From Pseudomonas cannabina (lineage in GTDB: Bacteria > Pseudomonadota > Gammaproteobacteria > Pseudomonadales > Pseudomonadaceae): a stretch of 64,000 bases of DNA. Every line of letters starts with the position of its first letter. Positions within the stretch are counted from its first letter, which is position 1. Location: the NCBI RefSeq assembly GCF_900100365.1, contig NZ_FNKU01000001.1:5753981-5817980 (forward strand), written 5' to 3'. Positions 1 through 7,936 of this stretch are shown here, in pieces. Made by a program: the position numbers and the translations under genes. Under the pieces are notes generated by a model. That model was not told the DNA's origin. It did no database searches and saw only the letters and a program-made list of their open reading frames with translations.

Positions 1-806
1 GGTGACAGGCGATGCAGCTTGCCACGCAGCACATCGCGCTGTTTGACGCCAGCAGCCAGCGCTTCGACCAGCGGGCCTGCCAGCACCAGTGAGTTGTAAT
101 CCTGTTCCATGCGGCGCACATCGCGGAACGCCTCTTCGCAGGCCGCGATGTAATCGACGCTGCCCGAGCGCAAGCTGTGTTCGAACGCATCCAGAAACAG
201 TTGCTTGAGTTTGGCCGCCGTGATTTCACGCATGTGCAGCAGGTTGATGAACAGCGCGCGGAAGGTCTTGAGGCTTTGTTCGCTGGTCGAACGCAACGGG
301 ATCAGCGTCAGGTCGAGTGGAATGGACGTATGGCCGCCGACCAGCAGGCGACGCAGCTCATCGGGCTTGAGTTCGTAAGCTTTCAGGCCCTGGCTTTCCA
401 GATTGCTGAACAGCTCTTTCTGACGCAGGCACGTGTCGTTCTTCTGGTAATGACCCAGATCCAGTTCGCCAGCGTAGGCGAAGAACTGATGGCCAAAACC
501 GCCGCCCGGCCCACGACCAACCACCCCAATTACATGCGGGCCGTGGGGCAACGAGACTTCCACCAGGATGTAGCTGGTGTCGGAGGCAAAGTAGAAGCGC
601 CGCGATTGTTCCAGGCTGTACTTGCCGAAGCTCATGTCCGACATGCGCGCCAGAATCGGGAATTGCAGGGCGTTGATCGAGGCGCTCTTGCCGAGGTTGT
701 TCGCGCCATACACCGACAGCGGGTTTTCCAGCGGGAACAGCCCCAGGCTGTAACCGGCCGTGTTCAACAGAGCAAAGCGGCGGATGCCATAACGTTCCTG
801 GCTCAT
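1..806 (-). CDS. mksF: Condensin subunit MksF, SMC-like ATPase (N-terminal part, runs off the window)
   Basis: This is the N-terminal 268 residues of the SMC/RecF-like ATPase of the MksBEF condensin, which acts in chromosome organisation. A clear Walker A motif, GANNLGKS, lies at about residues 34-41, preceded by the RYGIRRFALLNTAGY strand typical of this family. The start ATG (804-806) overlaps the mksE stop as ATGA, so the two are translationally coupled. The coiled coil and C-terminal ATPase half lie beyond position 1. In some bacteria the system includes a nuclease, MksG, and resembles Wadjet plasmid defence; whether mksG follows cannot be seen here. Confidence 0.9.
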   Translation of the reverse strand, partial: MSQERYGIRRFALLNTAGYSLGLFPLENPLSVYGANNLGKSASINALQFPILARMSDMSFGKYSLEQSRRFYFASDTSYILVEVSLPHGPHVIGVVGRGPGGGFGHQFFAYAGELDLGHYQKNDTCLRQKELFSNLESQGLKAYELKPDELRRLLVGGHTSIPLDLTLIPLRSTSEQSLKTFRALFINLLHMREITAAKLKQLFLDAFEHSLRSGSVDYIAACEEAFRDVRRMEQDYNSLVLAGPLVEALAAGVKQRDVLRGKLHRLS

Positions 807-1510
807 GTGTCCATCTCCTGTCGTTGCTCATCGGCGATTGCCCGGGCCAGCGCGTCTTCCTCGGTTTCTTCGCTGAATTCATCCAGGTCCAGCGGGTCAT
901 CGGTTTCCAACAGCTTTTCGTCGCTGTCGTCATCGATAAGCACTGGCGTCGGCAAGGGCAGGGCGCTGTGCAGGCTGGCTGCCAGGTCGCGATCCTGTTG
1001 CACCGACAGGCAAACGTCGAGAAAACGGTGCATGGGTGGCAGAAAGCGGTAGATGCCGACTTCTTCGCTGGCGAAGCCCAGTTGCGTCATGCGACGCATG
1101 ATTTTCTCTTCCAGCTCTTCCTGGGTCTGCACTTCGGCCTGCAGGAACAGATCGCGGTACTTTTCCAGCATCGAAGGCAGCTCGTCACGGCCCAGGCTAC
1201 CGCCGTCCAGTACGGACATGGGGTCACGGCCCTGATCGGCGAGGTGCTCGACGAGGATGAACGTGAACAGCGCCAGACGCTGAGCGGTCTTGTTGACCTG
1301 CGCGGCCGCCAGTTCAGGCACGAAGTAATAAAAGCCACGGGTGTCGCAGACCAGCTCGTAACCCAGCGCTTTGAACAGCGTGCGGTACTGATCCTGGCAG
1401 TTGGACAATTGAGCGTACAGCTCCGGATCGCGGCGGCTGATGTGGTAGCCCTTGAACAGCTCGCGAAAGATCGGCGCGAGCTGGGACATTTCGGATAGAT
1501 CAAGATGCAT
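803..1510 (-). CDS. mksE: Condensin subunit MksE
   Basis: 235-residue winged-helix (KITE-type) subunit expected to bind the MksB kleisin and the MksF ATPase. The start is the ATG at 1508-1510 (protein begins MHLDLSEMSQLAP). It overlaps the last 11 bases of mksB, and its stop overlaps the mksF ATG, so the three genes form one tightly coupled operon. The C-terminus from about residue 195 is strongly acidic (LIDDDSDEKLLETDDPLDLDE). Identification rests on gene order B-E-F, size, and recognition of the Pseudomonas sequence type. Confidence 0.88.
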   Translation of the reverse strand: MHLDLSEMSQLAPIFRELFKGYHISRRDPELYAQLSNCQDQYRTLFKALGYELVCDTRGFYYFVPELAAAQVNKTAQRLALFTFILVEHLADQGRDPMSVLDGGSLGRDELPSMLEKYRDLFLQAEVQTQEELEEKIMRRMTQLGFASEEVGIYRFLPPMHRFLDVCLSVQQDRDLAASLHSALPLPTPVLIDDDSDEKLLETDDPLDLDEFSEETEEDALARAIADEQRQEMDT

Positions 1511-2780
1511 GAACAGGGCTCTCGGAATTCTCTGGCTGCTCGTCTTTGGGAGCGAGCAGGGCAAAGGAGCGCAGGCTGACGCGGTGCTCCCGGGTGAAAT
1601 ATTCGCGGCGCTCCAGGCGTTCGCGGGCAAAGCGCTTGTCACGCGACAGCCGCGAAAACCAATACAAAAGCTCGTCGGTTTCGCCGGTCGGCTCCTGCTC
1701 CAGCAGCCAGACCATCAGGTCCGGCATCGGCAGGGCGTCCTCGCAGCGCTCGAGCATTTCCTTGACCGTACGTGGCGCGCGCGGCGGCTCGCCTTTGCGT
1801 GCGGTGCCGCTGGCTTTGGGGAATTTCGCCGGTTTGGGTTCGAAGCGCGCCAGGGCATAGACATACGCCTCGACCTGGCTCGCGCTGCCGAGAAAGGTGC
1901 TCTGCGGACGGGTGAACATCGGCATGGCAGCCTGCGGCACCGCGTCCAGCCCTTTGCGGCGGATCGCGGACAAGGCCAGCGCAGCGCCCCGGGTCACGGC
2001 GTTATGGCGACGCGCCTCTTCGCGCAGCGGCAGTAGAAGTTCGCGGGCATGCCGCAAGGTCAGCTGGGCGCTGGTCTGCATTTCCAGAATGCGTGCGTGG
2101 GTACGCAGCAGCATGTCGTCGTCGACCAGATGGCCAAGCCGCTGCTGCTCGGTCAAAAGCCGCAGCAGAACGACTTCAACCTTGCGCACGCCCTGTTCGA
2201 AGGCGCCGTCAGCGTTGACCAGCTGGATCATCGGCTCGACGTATTCGTCCCAGGTGGCCAGCACTTCAGCGTAGCGCTGACGCAGCGGGATCTGCCGGTC
2301 GCTGGTCTTGGCCCGGTCGGCTACGGCGACCAGGGCCTGTTCGTCGTTAGCCAGCTTCTTGAGTACGTCGCGAACGCGCATGTCCAGCAGCCTTAGCTGT
2401 CTGGCCAGGTCGTTGGCATCGCGAACATCGAACGCGTCCTGAATGTAGCCGGCCAGCCGCTCCAGATGGCGCAGGTAGGCTTCGATTTCCAGACACAGGC
2501 CCAGCCGGTGTTCGCGGCGCAGATAGGACAGGAAGTCGTGGATCTGCGCATTCAGTTCGAAGCGGTTCGGGCTTTTCGCGACGGGCACCAGAATGTCCAG
2601 ACGAATCCACACGTCCAGCAGGTTGGTGATGTCTTGCGGGGTGCTGTCCTGTTGCTGTGCGGCCAGTTGCAGGCGCAGCTCGCTCAGGCTCAGCGTGCCC
2701 TGGTCGAAATGTTCGCATAAGGGCTCGAGTAGCGCCCAGTGCTCGGCAAGGGCGCGCAGGACGCGCTTGGGTTCGATCAT
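1500..2780 (-). CDS. mksB: Condensin subunit MksB (kleisin-like)
   Basis: 426-residue kleisin-type subunit, first gene of mksB-mksE-mksF. The ATG at 2778-2780 (MIEPKRVLRALAEHW) was preferred over a TTG seven codons upstream. The protein is mostly helical, with long charged helices in the middle and a basic linker around residues 310-340 (KPAKFPKASGTARKGEPP). Kleisins bridge the SMC heads and recruit the KITE subunit. The gene is divergent from the 2925-3728 gene, and the 144-bp gap must hold both promoters. Confidence 0.88.
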   Translation of the reverse strand: MIEPKRVLRALAEHWALLEPLCEHFDQGTLSLSELRLQLAAQQQDSTPQDITNLLDVWIRLDILVPVAKSPNRFELNAQIHDFLSYLRREHRLGLCLEIEAYLRHLERLAGYIQDAFDVRDANDLARQLRLLDMRVRDVLKKLANDEQALVAVADRAKTSDRQIPLRQRYAEVLATWDEYVEPMIQLVNADGAFEQGVRKVEVVLLRLLTEQQRLGHLVDDDMLLRTHARILEMQTSAQLTLRHARELLLPLREEARRHNAVTRGAALALSAIRRKGLDAVPQAAMPMFTRPQSTFLGSASQVEAYVYALARFEPKPAKFPKASGTARKGEPPRAPRTVKEMLERCEDALPMPDLMVWLLEQEPTGETDELLYWFSRLSRDKRFARERLERREYFTREHRVSLRSFALLAPKDEQPENSESPVHAS

Positions 2781-2924
2781 CGTTAGGCCGACTGTTGGCA
2801 AGTGAAAAGCAGCGATTGTACTGCATCAGTCGCCTGATATTTCACCTCGCAACGATATGCTGCAGCGCGAAAAGGCGAACAACGCTAGAATTGCGCGCTC
2901 AACTTATCCACAGGTGGCTGACCC

Positions 2925-3728
2925 TTGCTCAACGAGTCCCGTCGCCGCGCCTACTTGACCGCCATGCAGGTGGTCAACTGGCTGCCGCGCACAGAACTGC
3001 CATTCGCCGCACCGTCGCGTCCGGAGCTGCTTGCGCCGCTGCCGCCGGTTGAGGTGCAAGGCCTTGCGCCTGTTGCCGCGCCGGTCGAGCAGGCTGCGTC
3101 GGCTGAAGCGTCGAACGTGGTGCCGATGGCTCGCCAGCCCGAGCGCCCGAAGATCGAAGTGCCGCGGCCGTCGCTGGCTAGCACCCGCACGGCCGCCCCA
3201 GTGACCGAAGAAGCCGAACCGGCGCCGCCCAAGGCTCCTGTTGTGCCGCCGCCGCGCTTTGCCCTGCAACTGCTGCGCGCCGGGCACTGTCTGTTGCTGG
3301 TCGAGCTGACCACCGGCCAGCCGTTTCAGAGCCGTGACCCTTCCTACTTGCTGCTCAAGGACATGCTGCGCGCTGCCGGGCTGCCCGACAGCCCGCAGAT
3401 CATCGGCGAGCCGGTGCGCTGGCCATTGCTGGTGCGTGGGCAGATGGATCAGGGGCCGGAAGCCGCGCGTGATTTCGTGCAGGGTTTTGTCGGCGCTCGG
3501 CTGGAAGACGAAGCGTGCGCCTGCCTGTGGCTGGTCGGTCTGCCGGCGATGAAATACGCCGGTGAGGTGGATGCCGAGTCGTACAATCTGGAACTTCAGG
3601 TCGAAGGTCTGGGAGCTGCCTGGGCGCTGCCGGGCCTGGAATTAATGATGGACGAGCCGCAACGCAAGGCTGACGTCTGGAAAGCCATGCGTCGGCTGAT
3701 GACGCGCTGGAAATCGATTGATGAGTGA
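2925..3728 (+). CDS. Conserved Pseudomonas protein with proline/alanine-rich linker, function unknown
   Basis: 267 residues from a TTG at 2925; an ATG at 2964 (MQVVNWLPRTEL) is an alternative start. There is a short N-terminal part, a linker of about 70 residues rich in Pro, Ala, Val and Glu (residues 33-105), then a folded C-terminal domain of about 160 residues starting FALQLLRAGHCLLLVEL. It overlaps rimI by 8 bases, so the two are co-expressed. Pseudomonas genomes carry a gene of this type just upstream of rimI. Some annotations call such proteins TonB-like because of the Pro-rich stretch, but I see no transmembrane anchor or TonB C-terminal domain. Confidence 0.75.
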   Translation: MLNESRRRAYLTAMQVVNWLPRTELPFAAPSRPELLAPLPPVEVQGLAPVAAPVEQAASAEASNVVPMARQPERPKIEVPRPSLASTRTAAPVTEEAEPAPPKAPVVPPPRFALQLLRAGHCLLLVELTTGQPFQSRDPSYLLLKDMLRAAGLPDSPQIIGEPVRWPLLVRGQMDQGPEAARDFVQGFVGARLEDEACACLWLVGLPAMKYAGEVDAESYNLELQVEGLGAAWALPGLELMMDEPQRKADVWKAMRRLMTRWKSIDE

Positions 3729-4176
3729 CGCCGTAACCTTCCGCCGCATGACTGAAGCCGATCTGGATGCGGTGCTGAAAATCGAATACGCGGCGTTTAC
3801 CCACCCGTGGACACGCGGGATCTTTCTCGACGGGCTCAAATCCTACGAAATCTGGCTGATGTTCGAAGGTGCACAGCAGGTGGGCCATGGTGTGATTCAG
3901 GTCATCATTGATGAAGCGCATCTGCTCAACATCACCGTCAAACCGGAAAATCAGGGCCGTGGCCTAGGTTTGCTGCTGCTCGATCATCTGATGAAGCGCG
4001 CTTACCAGCTCAATGCCCGCGAATGTTTTCTGGAGTTGCGTGACAGTAACCGGCCAGCCTATCGTCTGTATGAACACTACGGTTTCAACGAGATAGGCCG
4101 GCGTCGTGATTACTACCCGGCAGCGGACGGCGGCCGTGAAGATGCGGTGGTCATGGCCTGCACGCTGCTGGACTGA
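3721..4176 (+). CDS. rimI: Ribosomal protein S18 alanine N-acetyltransferase RimI
   Basis: 151-residue GNAT enzyme that acetylates the N-terminal alanine of ribosomal protein S18. The acetyl-CoA loop is visible as VKPENQGRGLGLLLLDHLM (about residues 77-95). It is followed by the RimI-type block FLELRDSNRPAYRLYEHYGFNEIGRR, containing the conserved ELR and YxxxGF elements. The start ATG at 3721 lies inside the end of the upstream gene (8-base overlap). The C-terminus DAVVMACTLL fits the family. Confidence 0.92.
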   Translation: MSDAVTFRRMTEADLDAVLKIEYAAFTHPWTRGIFLDGLKSYEIWLMFEGAQQVGHGVIQVIIDEAHLLNITVKPENQGRGLGLLLLDHLMKRAYQLNARECFLELRDSNRPAYRLYEHYGFNEIGRRRDYYPAADGGREDAVVMACTLLD

Positions 4177-4186
4177 CAGCGCCGGA

Positions 4187-4591
4187 TCAGCGCTGATTAC
4201 CGTCCAGCGGGTCGACGATCGCCAGTTCTTCCTCGTCCAGCCCGTCGCCACCGCCAATGTCATTTTCGTCGACGACGGTCAGGTCCAGGTCGGCTGGATC
4301 GTCTTCGCCCTGTTCGGACGCAGAGCGGGCGCCGTCTTCACGGATCAGGATTTCCGGAGACAGGTCGTCGTCGGTCGAATGATGGTCGTCAGTCGACGCG
4401 CCGGTCAGCCCGGCTTCACGCACACGCTGATCCGGAATTTCATGTTGCAGCTCGTCTTCAGGGATAAGATCGCCGATACGGGCCGGTTCTTCCTCGTCGA
4501 AATCGAGTGTTTCCATGGAGCCCATGCGGTCTTCGTTGTCATCGATGGGTTCTGGTTCGGTGGCAACAAACGGGCGGCGTGAATCGTTCAT
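4187..4591 (-). CDS. Highly acidic conserved hypothetical protein
   Basis: 134 residues, extremely rich in Asp and Glu, with no predicted membrane segment and little hydrophobic core (for example DIGGGDGLDEEELAIVDPLDG near the C-terminus), so probably largely disordered. It converges on rimI with a 10-bp gap. Pseudomonas genomes have a gene of this kind between rimI and carbonic anhydrase, sometimes labelled serine kinase/phosphatase. I see no kinase or phosphatase motif to support that label. Confidence 0.7.
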   Translation of the reverse strand: MNDSRRPFVATEPEPIDDNEDRMGSMETLDFDEEEPARIGDLIPEDELQHEIPDQRVREAGLTGASTDDHHSTDDDLSPEILIREDGARSASEQGEDDPADLDLTVVDENDIGGGDGLDEEELAIVDPLDGNQR

Positions 4592-4722
4592 GAGAAATCC
4601 TCATTTCAGGTGGTCGTAAAAAGTTGACCGGCCCTGACTTTGAAGATTCCTTTTTTGTTGACCGTGACTTGAAGGACCGGACCTGAGTCCAAGGCTGGGC
4701 ATCATTATCGAGGCGTCAAAGC

Positions 4723-5361
4723 ATGAACGAGCTACAAGACCTGATTGATAACAATGCACGCTGGGCCGATGCGATAAAGCAGGAAGACCCTGACTTCTTC
4801 GCCAAGCTGGCCCGCCAGCAAACGCCGGAATTTTTATGGATCGGTTGTTCGGACGCGCGTGTGCCGGCCAACGAGATCGTCGGCATGCTGCCCGGCGATC
4901 TGTTCGTGCACCGCAACGTCGCCAACGTCGTGCTGCACACGGACCTGAACTGCCTGTCGGTGATCCAGTACGCGGTCGACGTGTTGAAGGTCAAGCACAT
5001 CCTCGTCACCGGCCACTATGGCTGTGGCGGCGTGCGCGCCTCCATGCAGGATCGCCAGTTCGGCCTGATCGACGGCTGGCTGCGCACCATTCGTGATCTG
5101 TACTACGAAAACCGCGAATTGCTCGCCAAACTTCCGACCGAAGAAGAGCGTGTCGACCGTCTGTGCGAACTGAACGTGATTCAGCAGGTGGCCAACGTCG
5201 GTCATACCAGCATTGTGCAGAACGCCTGGCACCGTGGGCAGAGCCTGTCTGTGCATGGCTGCATCTACGGCATCAAGGATGGCCGCTGGAAAAGCCTCGA
5301 CGTGACCATCAGCGGTTTCGAGCAACTGCCGCCGCAATACCGCCTGCGTCCGCAGGACTGA
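4723..5361 (+). CDS. can: Beta-class carbonic anhydrase
   Basis: 212-residue zinc enzyme interconverting CO2 and bicarbonate. All catalytic residues are present at the positions known for E. coli Can: Cys42 and Asp44 with Arg46 in CSDAR, and His98 and Cys101 in HYGCGGV. The start is the ATG at 4723 (MNELQDLIDNN). The hairpin at 5392-5421 lies between it and the convergent chemoreceptor gene and could stop transcription from either side. Confidence 0.96.
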   Translation: MNELQDLIDNNARWADAIKQEDPDFFAKLARQQTPEFLWIGCSDARVPANEIVGMLPGDLFVHRNVANVVLHTDLNCLSVIQYAVDVLKVKHILVTGHYGCGGVRASMQDRQFGLIDGWLRTIRDLYYENRELLAKLPTEEERVDRLCELNVIQQVANVGHTSIVQNAWHRGQSLSVHGCIYGIKDGRWKSLDVTISGFEQLPPQYRLRPQD

Positions 5362-5391
5362 TCATCGCGCGTTTGATCCGCGTTATCGGCT

Positions 5392-5421
5392 GCCAGCCCG
5401 TTTTCGAACGTGCTGGCTGGC
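5392..5421. terminator. Hairpin between can and a chemoreceptor gene
   Basis: The arms GCCAGCC (5392-5398) and GGCTGGC (5415-5421) form a stem in the gap between two convergent genes. There is no strong T tract, so a terminator role is inferred from position. Confidence 0.5.
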
Positions 5422-5434
5422 GGTAATCAGGCCC

Positions 5435-7108
5435 TTACAAGACAAACCGTTGCACCATCGTATTCAAATCGGTCGCCAGCATCGACAGCGCATTACTCGC
5501 GACGGTGGTCTGCTGTGCGCCGGACGCCGTCTGGCTCGACAGGTCACGGATGCTGCTCAGGTTGCGATCCACTTCCCCTGCAACTTGCGCCTGCTGTTCA
5601 GCGGCACTGGCGATCAGCAGATTGCGGTCGTTGATGGTGGCCGTCGAGCTGATGATGACGTTCAATGCCTCGCCGGTTGCGGCGGGCTGTTCCAGGGTGA
5701 GGTTGGCCTGAGTGGCGGTATGGCGCAGCGAACTGGCGGTCTGTTGAGTGCTTTGCTGCACGCCGCTGATCAGCCCCTCGATTTCTGCCGTCGACGCGCT
5801 GGTGCGTTGCGCCAACGAACGGACTTCATCGGCCACCACGGCAAACCCGCGTCCCGCTTCGCCCGCGCGTGCCGCTTCGATGGCGGCGTTCAACGCTAGC
5901 AGGTTGGTCTGGTTGGCAATGGCGCGAATCACGTCGAGAATGCTGCTGATGCTCTGGGTGCGTTCGGCCAGCCCTTCAGCCTGATGCGAAGAGTCGAGCA
6001 CGTTTTCGGTGAGTTCCTTGATCGAGCTGATGGTTGCCGACAGCTTGTCCTTGCCTTGTGCTGCCGCCTGGGTCGAAGCCTCGGATTCGGTCACGGTATT
6101 GCTGGCGTTACCCGCCACTTCCACGGCAGCCTGGCTCATCTGATTGACCGCAACGGCGGCCTGTTCGATTTCATCGTTCTGCAATTGCAGGTTGAGCGCG
6201 CTGGCCTCGGCGATGCTGCCCATCTCCTGCACCGACTGCGATAACTGGGTCGCCGCCGCGTAAATCTGGTCAATAGTGCTGTGCAGGTTGGTGCGCATAC
6301 GTCCCAGCGTGATCAGCAGTTGCGCAGTCTCGTCCTTGCCATCCGGGATCTGGTGCTCGCTCAGGTCGCCATCGGCAATTGTGCTGGCAATGTGCAAGGC
6401 GTGACGTACCGGATGGATAATGCTGACACTCAGCCGCCAGGCCAACAGCAGAGTCAGCGCCAGGGCAATGGCAATCGCGCTCAACGCGATGATTCGGGTC
6501 TGTTCGTAGCTGGCGCCTGCCGCCTCGACAGCACTGGCGGCACTTTGCTTGTTCAGTTCGCGCAGCAGTTGCACTTGCATGTCCATCAGGTCGCCTTGCA
6601 GCGACAGCATGGTGTTGGCCAGCATCCTGGCTTCATCCAGTTTGTTCTGTTCGATCAGTGCAATCTGCTCCTGCAAGCCGGGCATGAACGCTTTGTAAGC
6701 GTCCTGTAGCGCCACGATGGAATCGTGTTCGGTGCCGGACTGCACGCGTGCGAGGTAGTCCGCGAAACCTTTCTCGACCTCGTTCTTGAGCTGTTCAACG
6801 TTGATCTTGCTGTTGATGACCGCGCCGGGGTCATCGGCATTGGCAATCAGGCGGGTGGTTTCGCTGCGCAGTTTGACCAGGCCGATGGCGATGGCGTCGG
6901 CCATGGCGATACTCGGCAGCGCGCCGCTCTCTACCGCCTCGCCCTGCTCGCGGATGGCCTGCATTTGCAGCAAGCAGAACGCGCCCAGTGCGACCATCAG
7001 CATCGAGCTGATGCCAAAGCAGATCACGAGCCGTGGGGTGATTCTGAAGCGGCGCAGCAGCGTCGTTGTGGTTCGCCGACGTAAAAAACCAGGCATAAAT
7101 CGTTTCAC
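5435..7108 (-). CDS. Methyl-accepting chemotaxis protein with periplasmic four-helix bundle
   Basis: 557-residue transmembrane chemoreceptor. The first membrane helix is at about residues 27-50 ([21 protein letters not shown]). It is followed by a periplasmic helical domain of the 4HB type, a second membrane helix near 208-228, a HAMP domain ([22 protein letters not shown]) and a cytoplasmic signalling domain. The signalling hairpin tip [21 protein letters not shown] is intact. No C-terminal CheR-binding pentapeptide is present (it ends NTMVQRFVL). The ligand cannot be told. A flagellar-sigma-type promoter lies upstream at 7153-7179. Confidence 0.92.
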   Translation of the reverse strand: MKRFMPGFLRRRTTTTLLRRFRITPRLVICFGISSMLMVALGAFCLLQMQAIREQGEAVESGALPSIAMADAIAIGLVKLRSETTRLIANADDPGAVINSKINVEQLKNEVEKGFADYLARVQSGTEHDSIVALQDAYKAFMPGLQEQIALIEQNKLDEARMLANTMLSLQGDLMDMQVQLLRELNKQSAASAVEAAGASYEQTRIIALSAIAIALALTLLLAWRLSVSIIHPVRHALHIASTIADGDLSEHQIPDGKDETAQLLITLGRMRTNLHSTIDQIYAAATQLSQSVQEMGSIAEASALNLQLQNDEIEQAAVAVNQMSQAAVEVAGNASNTVTESEASTQAAAQGKDKLSATISSIKELTENVLDSSHQAEGLAERTQSISSILDVIRAIANQTNLLALNAAIEAARAGEAGRGFAVVADEVRSLAQRTSASTAEIEGLISGVQQSTQQTASSLRHTATQANLTLEQPAATGEALNVIISSTATINDRNLLIASAAEQQAQVAGEVDRNLSSIRDLSSQTASGAQQTTVASNALSMLATDLNTMVQRFVL

Positions 7109-7152
7109 GGCACACGACCCCTATAAGCACACGGACCTTCTCGGAGAGCCGT

Positions 7153-7179
7153 TTATAGGGCAGTTGTGTGATGTCTTTA
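7153..7179 (-). promoter_or_regulatory. Candidate FliA (sigma-28) promoter for chemoreceptor 5435-7108
   Basis: On the minus strand TAAA (7176-7179), exactly 15 bases, then CCCTATAA (7153-7160), against the FliA pattern TAAA-N15-GCCGATAA. The box lies about 45 bp upstream of the start codon. Six of eight bases of the -10 box match. Inference from motif and position. Confidence 0.45.
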
Positions 7180-7221
7180 TGACATCTTTCGATTAATTCG
7201 AAGGCAGACGATGGCTTGCAA

Positions 7222-7875
7222 TCAAGGCGCGCCGATTTCTTCCATCAGTTCGTCGAGAAAGCGCTTCAATCGAGTGTGTCTGACCTTCGCCATCTGCTCA
7301 CCTGTGTGGGTTTTGAAGCCCTCAGCGAGGTGCAGCAGCTTGGTGTGAAAGTGATCAACGGCAAACTGCTTGTCGTCATAAGGGCGCTGGCTGGCGTGAG
7401 GATCGGTCGGGTCGTAGAGCAATCCGCCCATCCGGCCTGAGACATAGAAGGTGCGTGCCACGCCAAGCATGCCCAGTGAGTCAAGCCGGTCAGCGTCCTG
7501 CAAAATCTTCGCTTCCAGCGTCAACGGGGTGATCGCCGCCGAGAAACTGTGCGCCTCGATAGCGTGGGCGACCGCTGCAATGCTTGCTTCATCCCATCCC
7601 ATGCCGGTCAGCAATTCACTGGCCCGTGCCGCCGCCAGTCTCGATGCGCCGGCGCGAAACGGTGAATCCTTTTCCACCGAAACGCAGTCGTGCAGCAGTG
7701 TGGCGGCGACCAGTACTCGGGCATCGCCGCCTTCGTGATTCCGGATGGCACAGACGTTATTCCAGACGCGCAGCAAGTGCGAGACGTCGTGCGAACCGTC
7801 GATTTTTTCGGCGTGGGTGTAGGGGATCAAGTGGTCGGCGAGATCTTCGAATGGGGCAAAGTGTGCGGCGATCAT
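7222..7875 (-). CDS. HD-domain phosphohydrolase
   Basis: 217-residue HD-superfamily metal-dependent phosphohydrolase, probably cytoplasmic. The ligands are visible: SHDVSHLLRVW (first His-Asp), LLHDCV (the HD pair) and the C-terminal Asp in ILQDADRLDSLG. The start is set at the ATG 7873-7875 (MIAAHFAPFEDL); a longer reading frame upstream lacks a ribosome site and family similarity. These stand-alone YedJ-type proteins have no agreed substrate. The gene follows the acyltransferase on the same strand. Confidence 0.85.
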   Translation of the reverse strand: MIAAHFAPFEDLADHLIPYTHAEKIDGSHDVSHLLRVWNNVCAIRNHEGGDARVLVAATLLHDCVSVEKDSPFRAGASRLAAARASELLTGMGWDEASIAAVAHAIEAHSFSAAITPLTLEAKILQDADRLDSLGMLGVARTFYVSGRMGGLLYDPTDPHASQRPYDDKQFAVDHFHTKLLHLAEGFKTHTGEQMAKVRHTRLKRFLDELMEEIGAP

Positions 7876-7936
7876 CAGGTTTCCTTGTGCATCTGCACGG
7901 GCGACAGCATTACCGAAAATCCTGCCGTGAAAAAAC

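Noticed and set aside
824..1498. Long open frames opposite MksE, chemoreceptors and other GC-rich genes
   Set aside because: They are antisense shadows produced by codon bias and have no start signals or family resemblance.
2925..3728. TonB function for the proline-rich protein upstream of rimI
   Set aside because: It lacks an N-terminal membrane anchor and the TonB C-terminal domain.
4622..4674. Imperfect direct repeat GTTGACCG...TGACTTGAAG upstream of carbonic anhydrase
   Set aside because: The two copies differ in internal spacing, and I know no regulator with this site; kept as a curiosity only.
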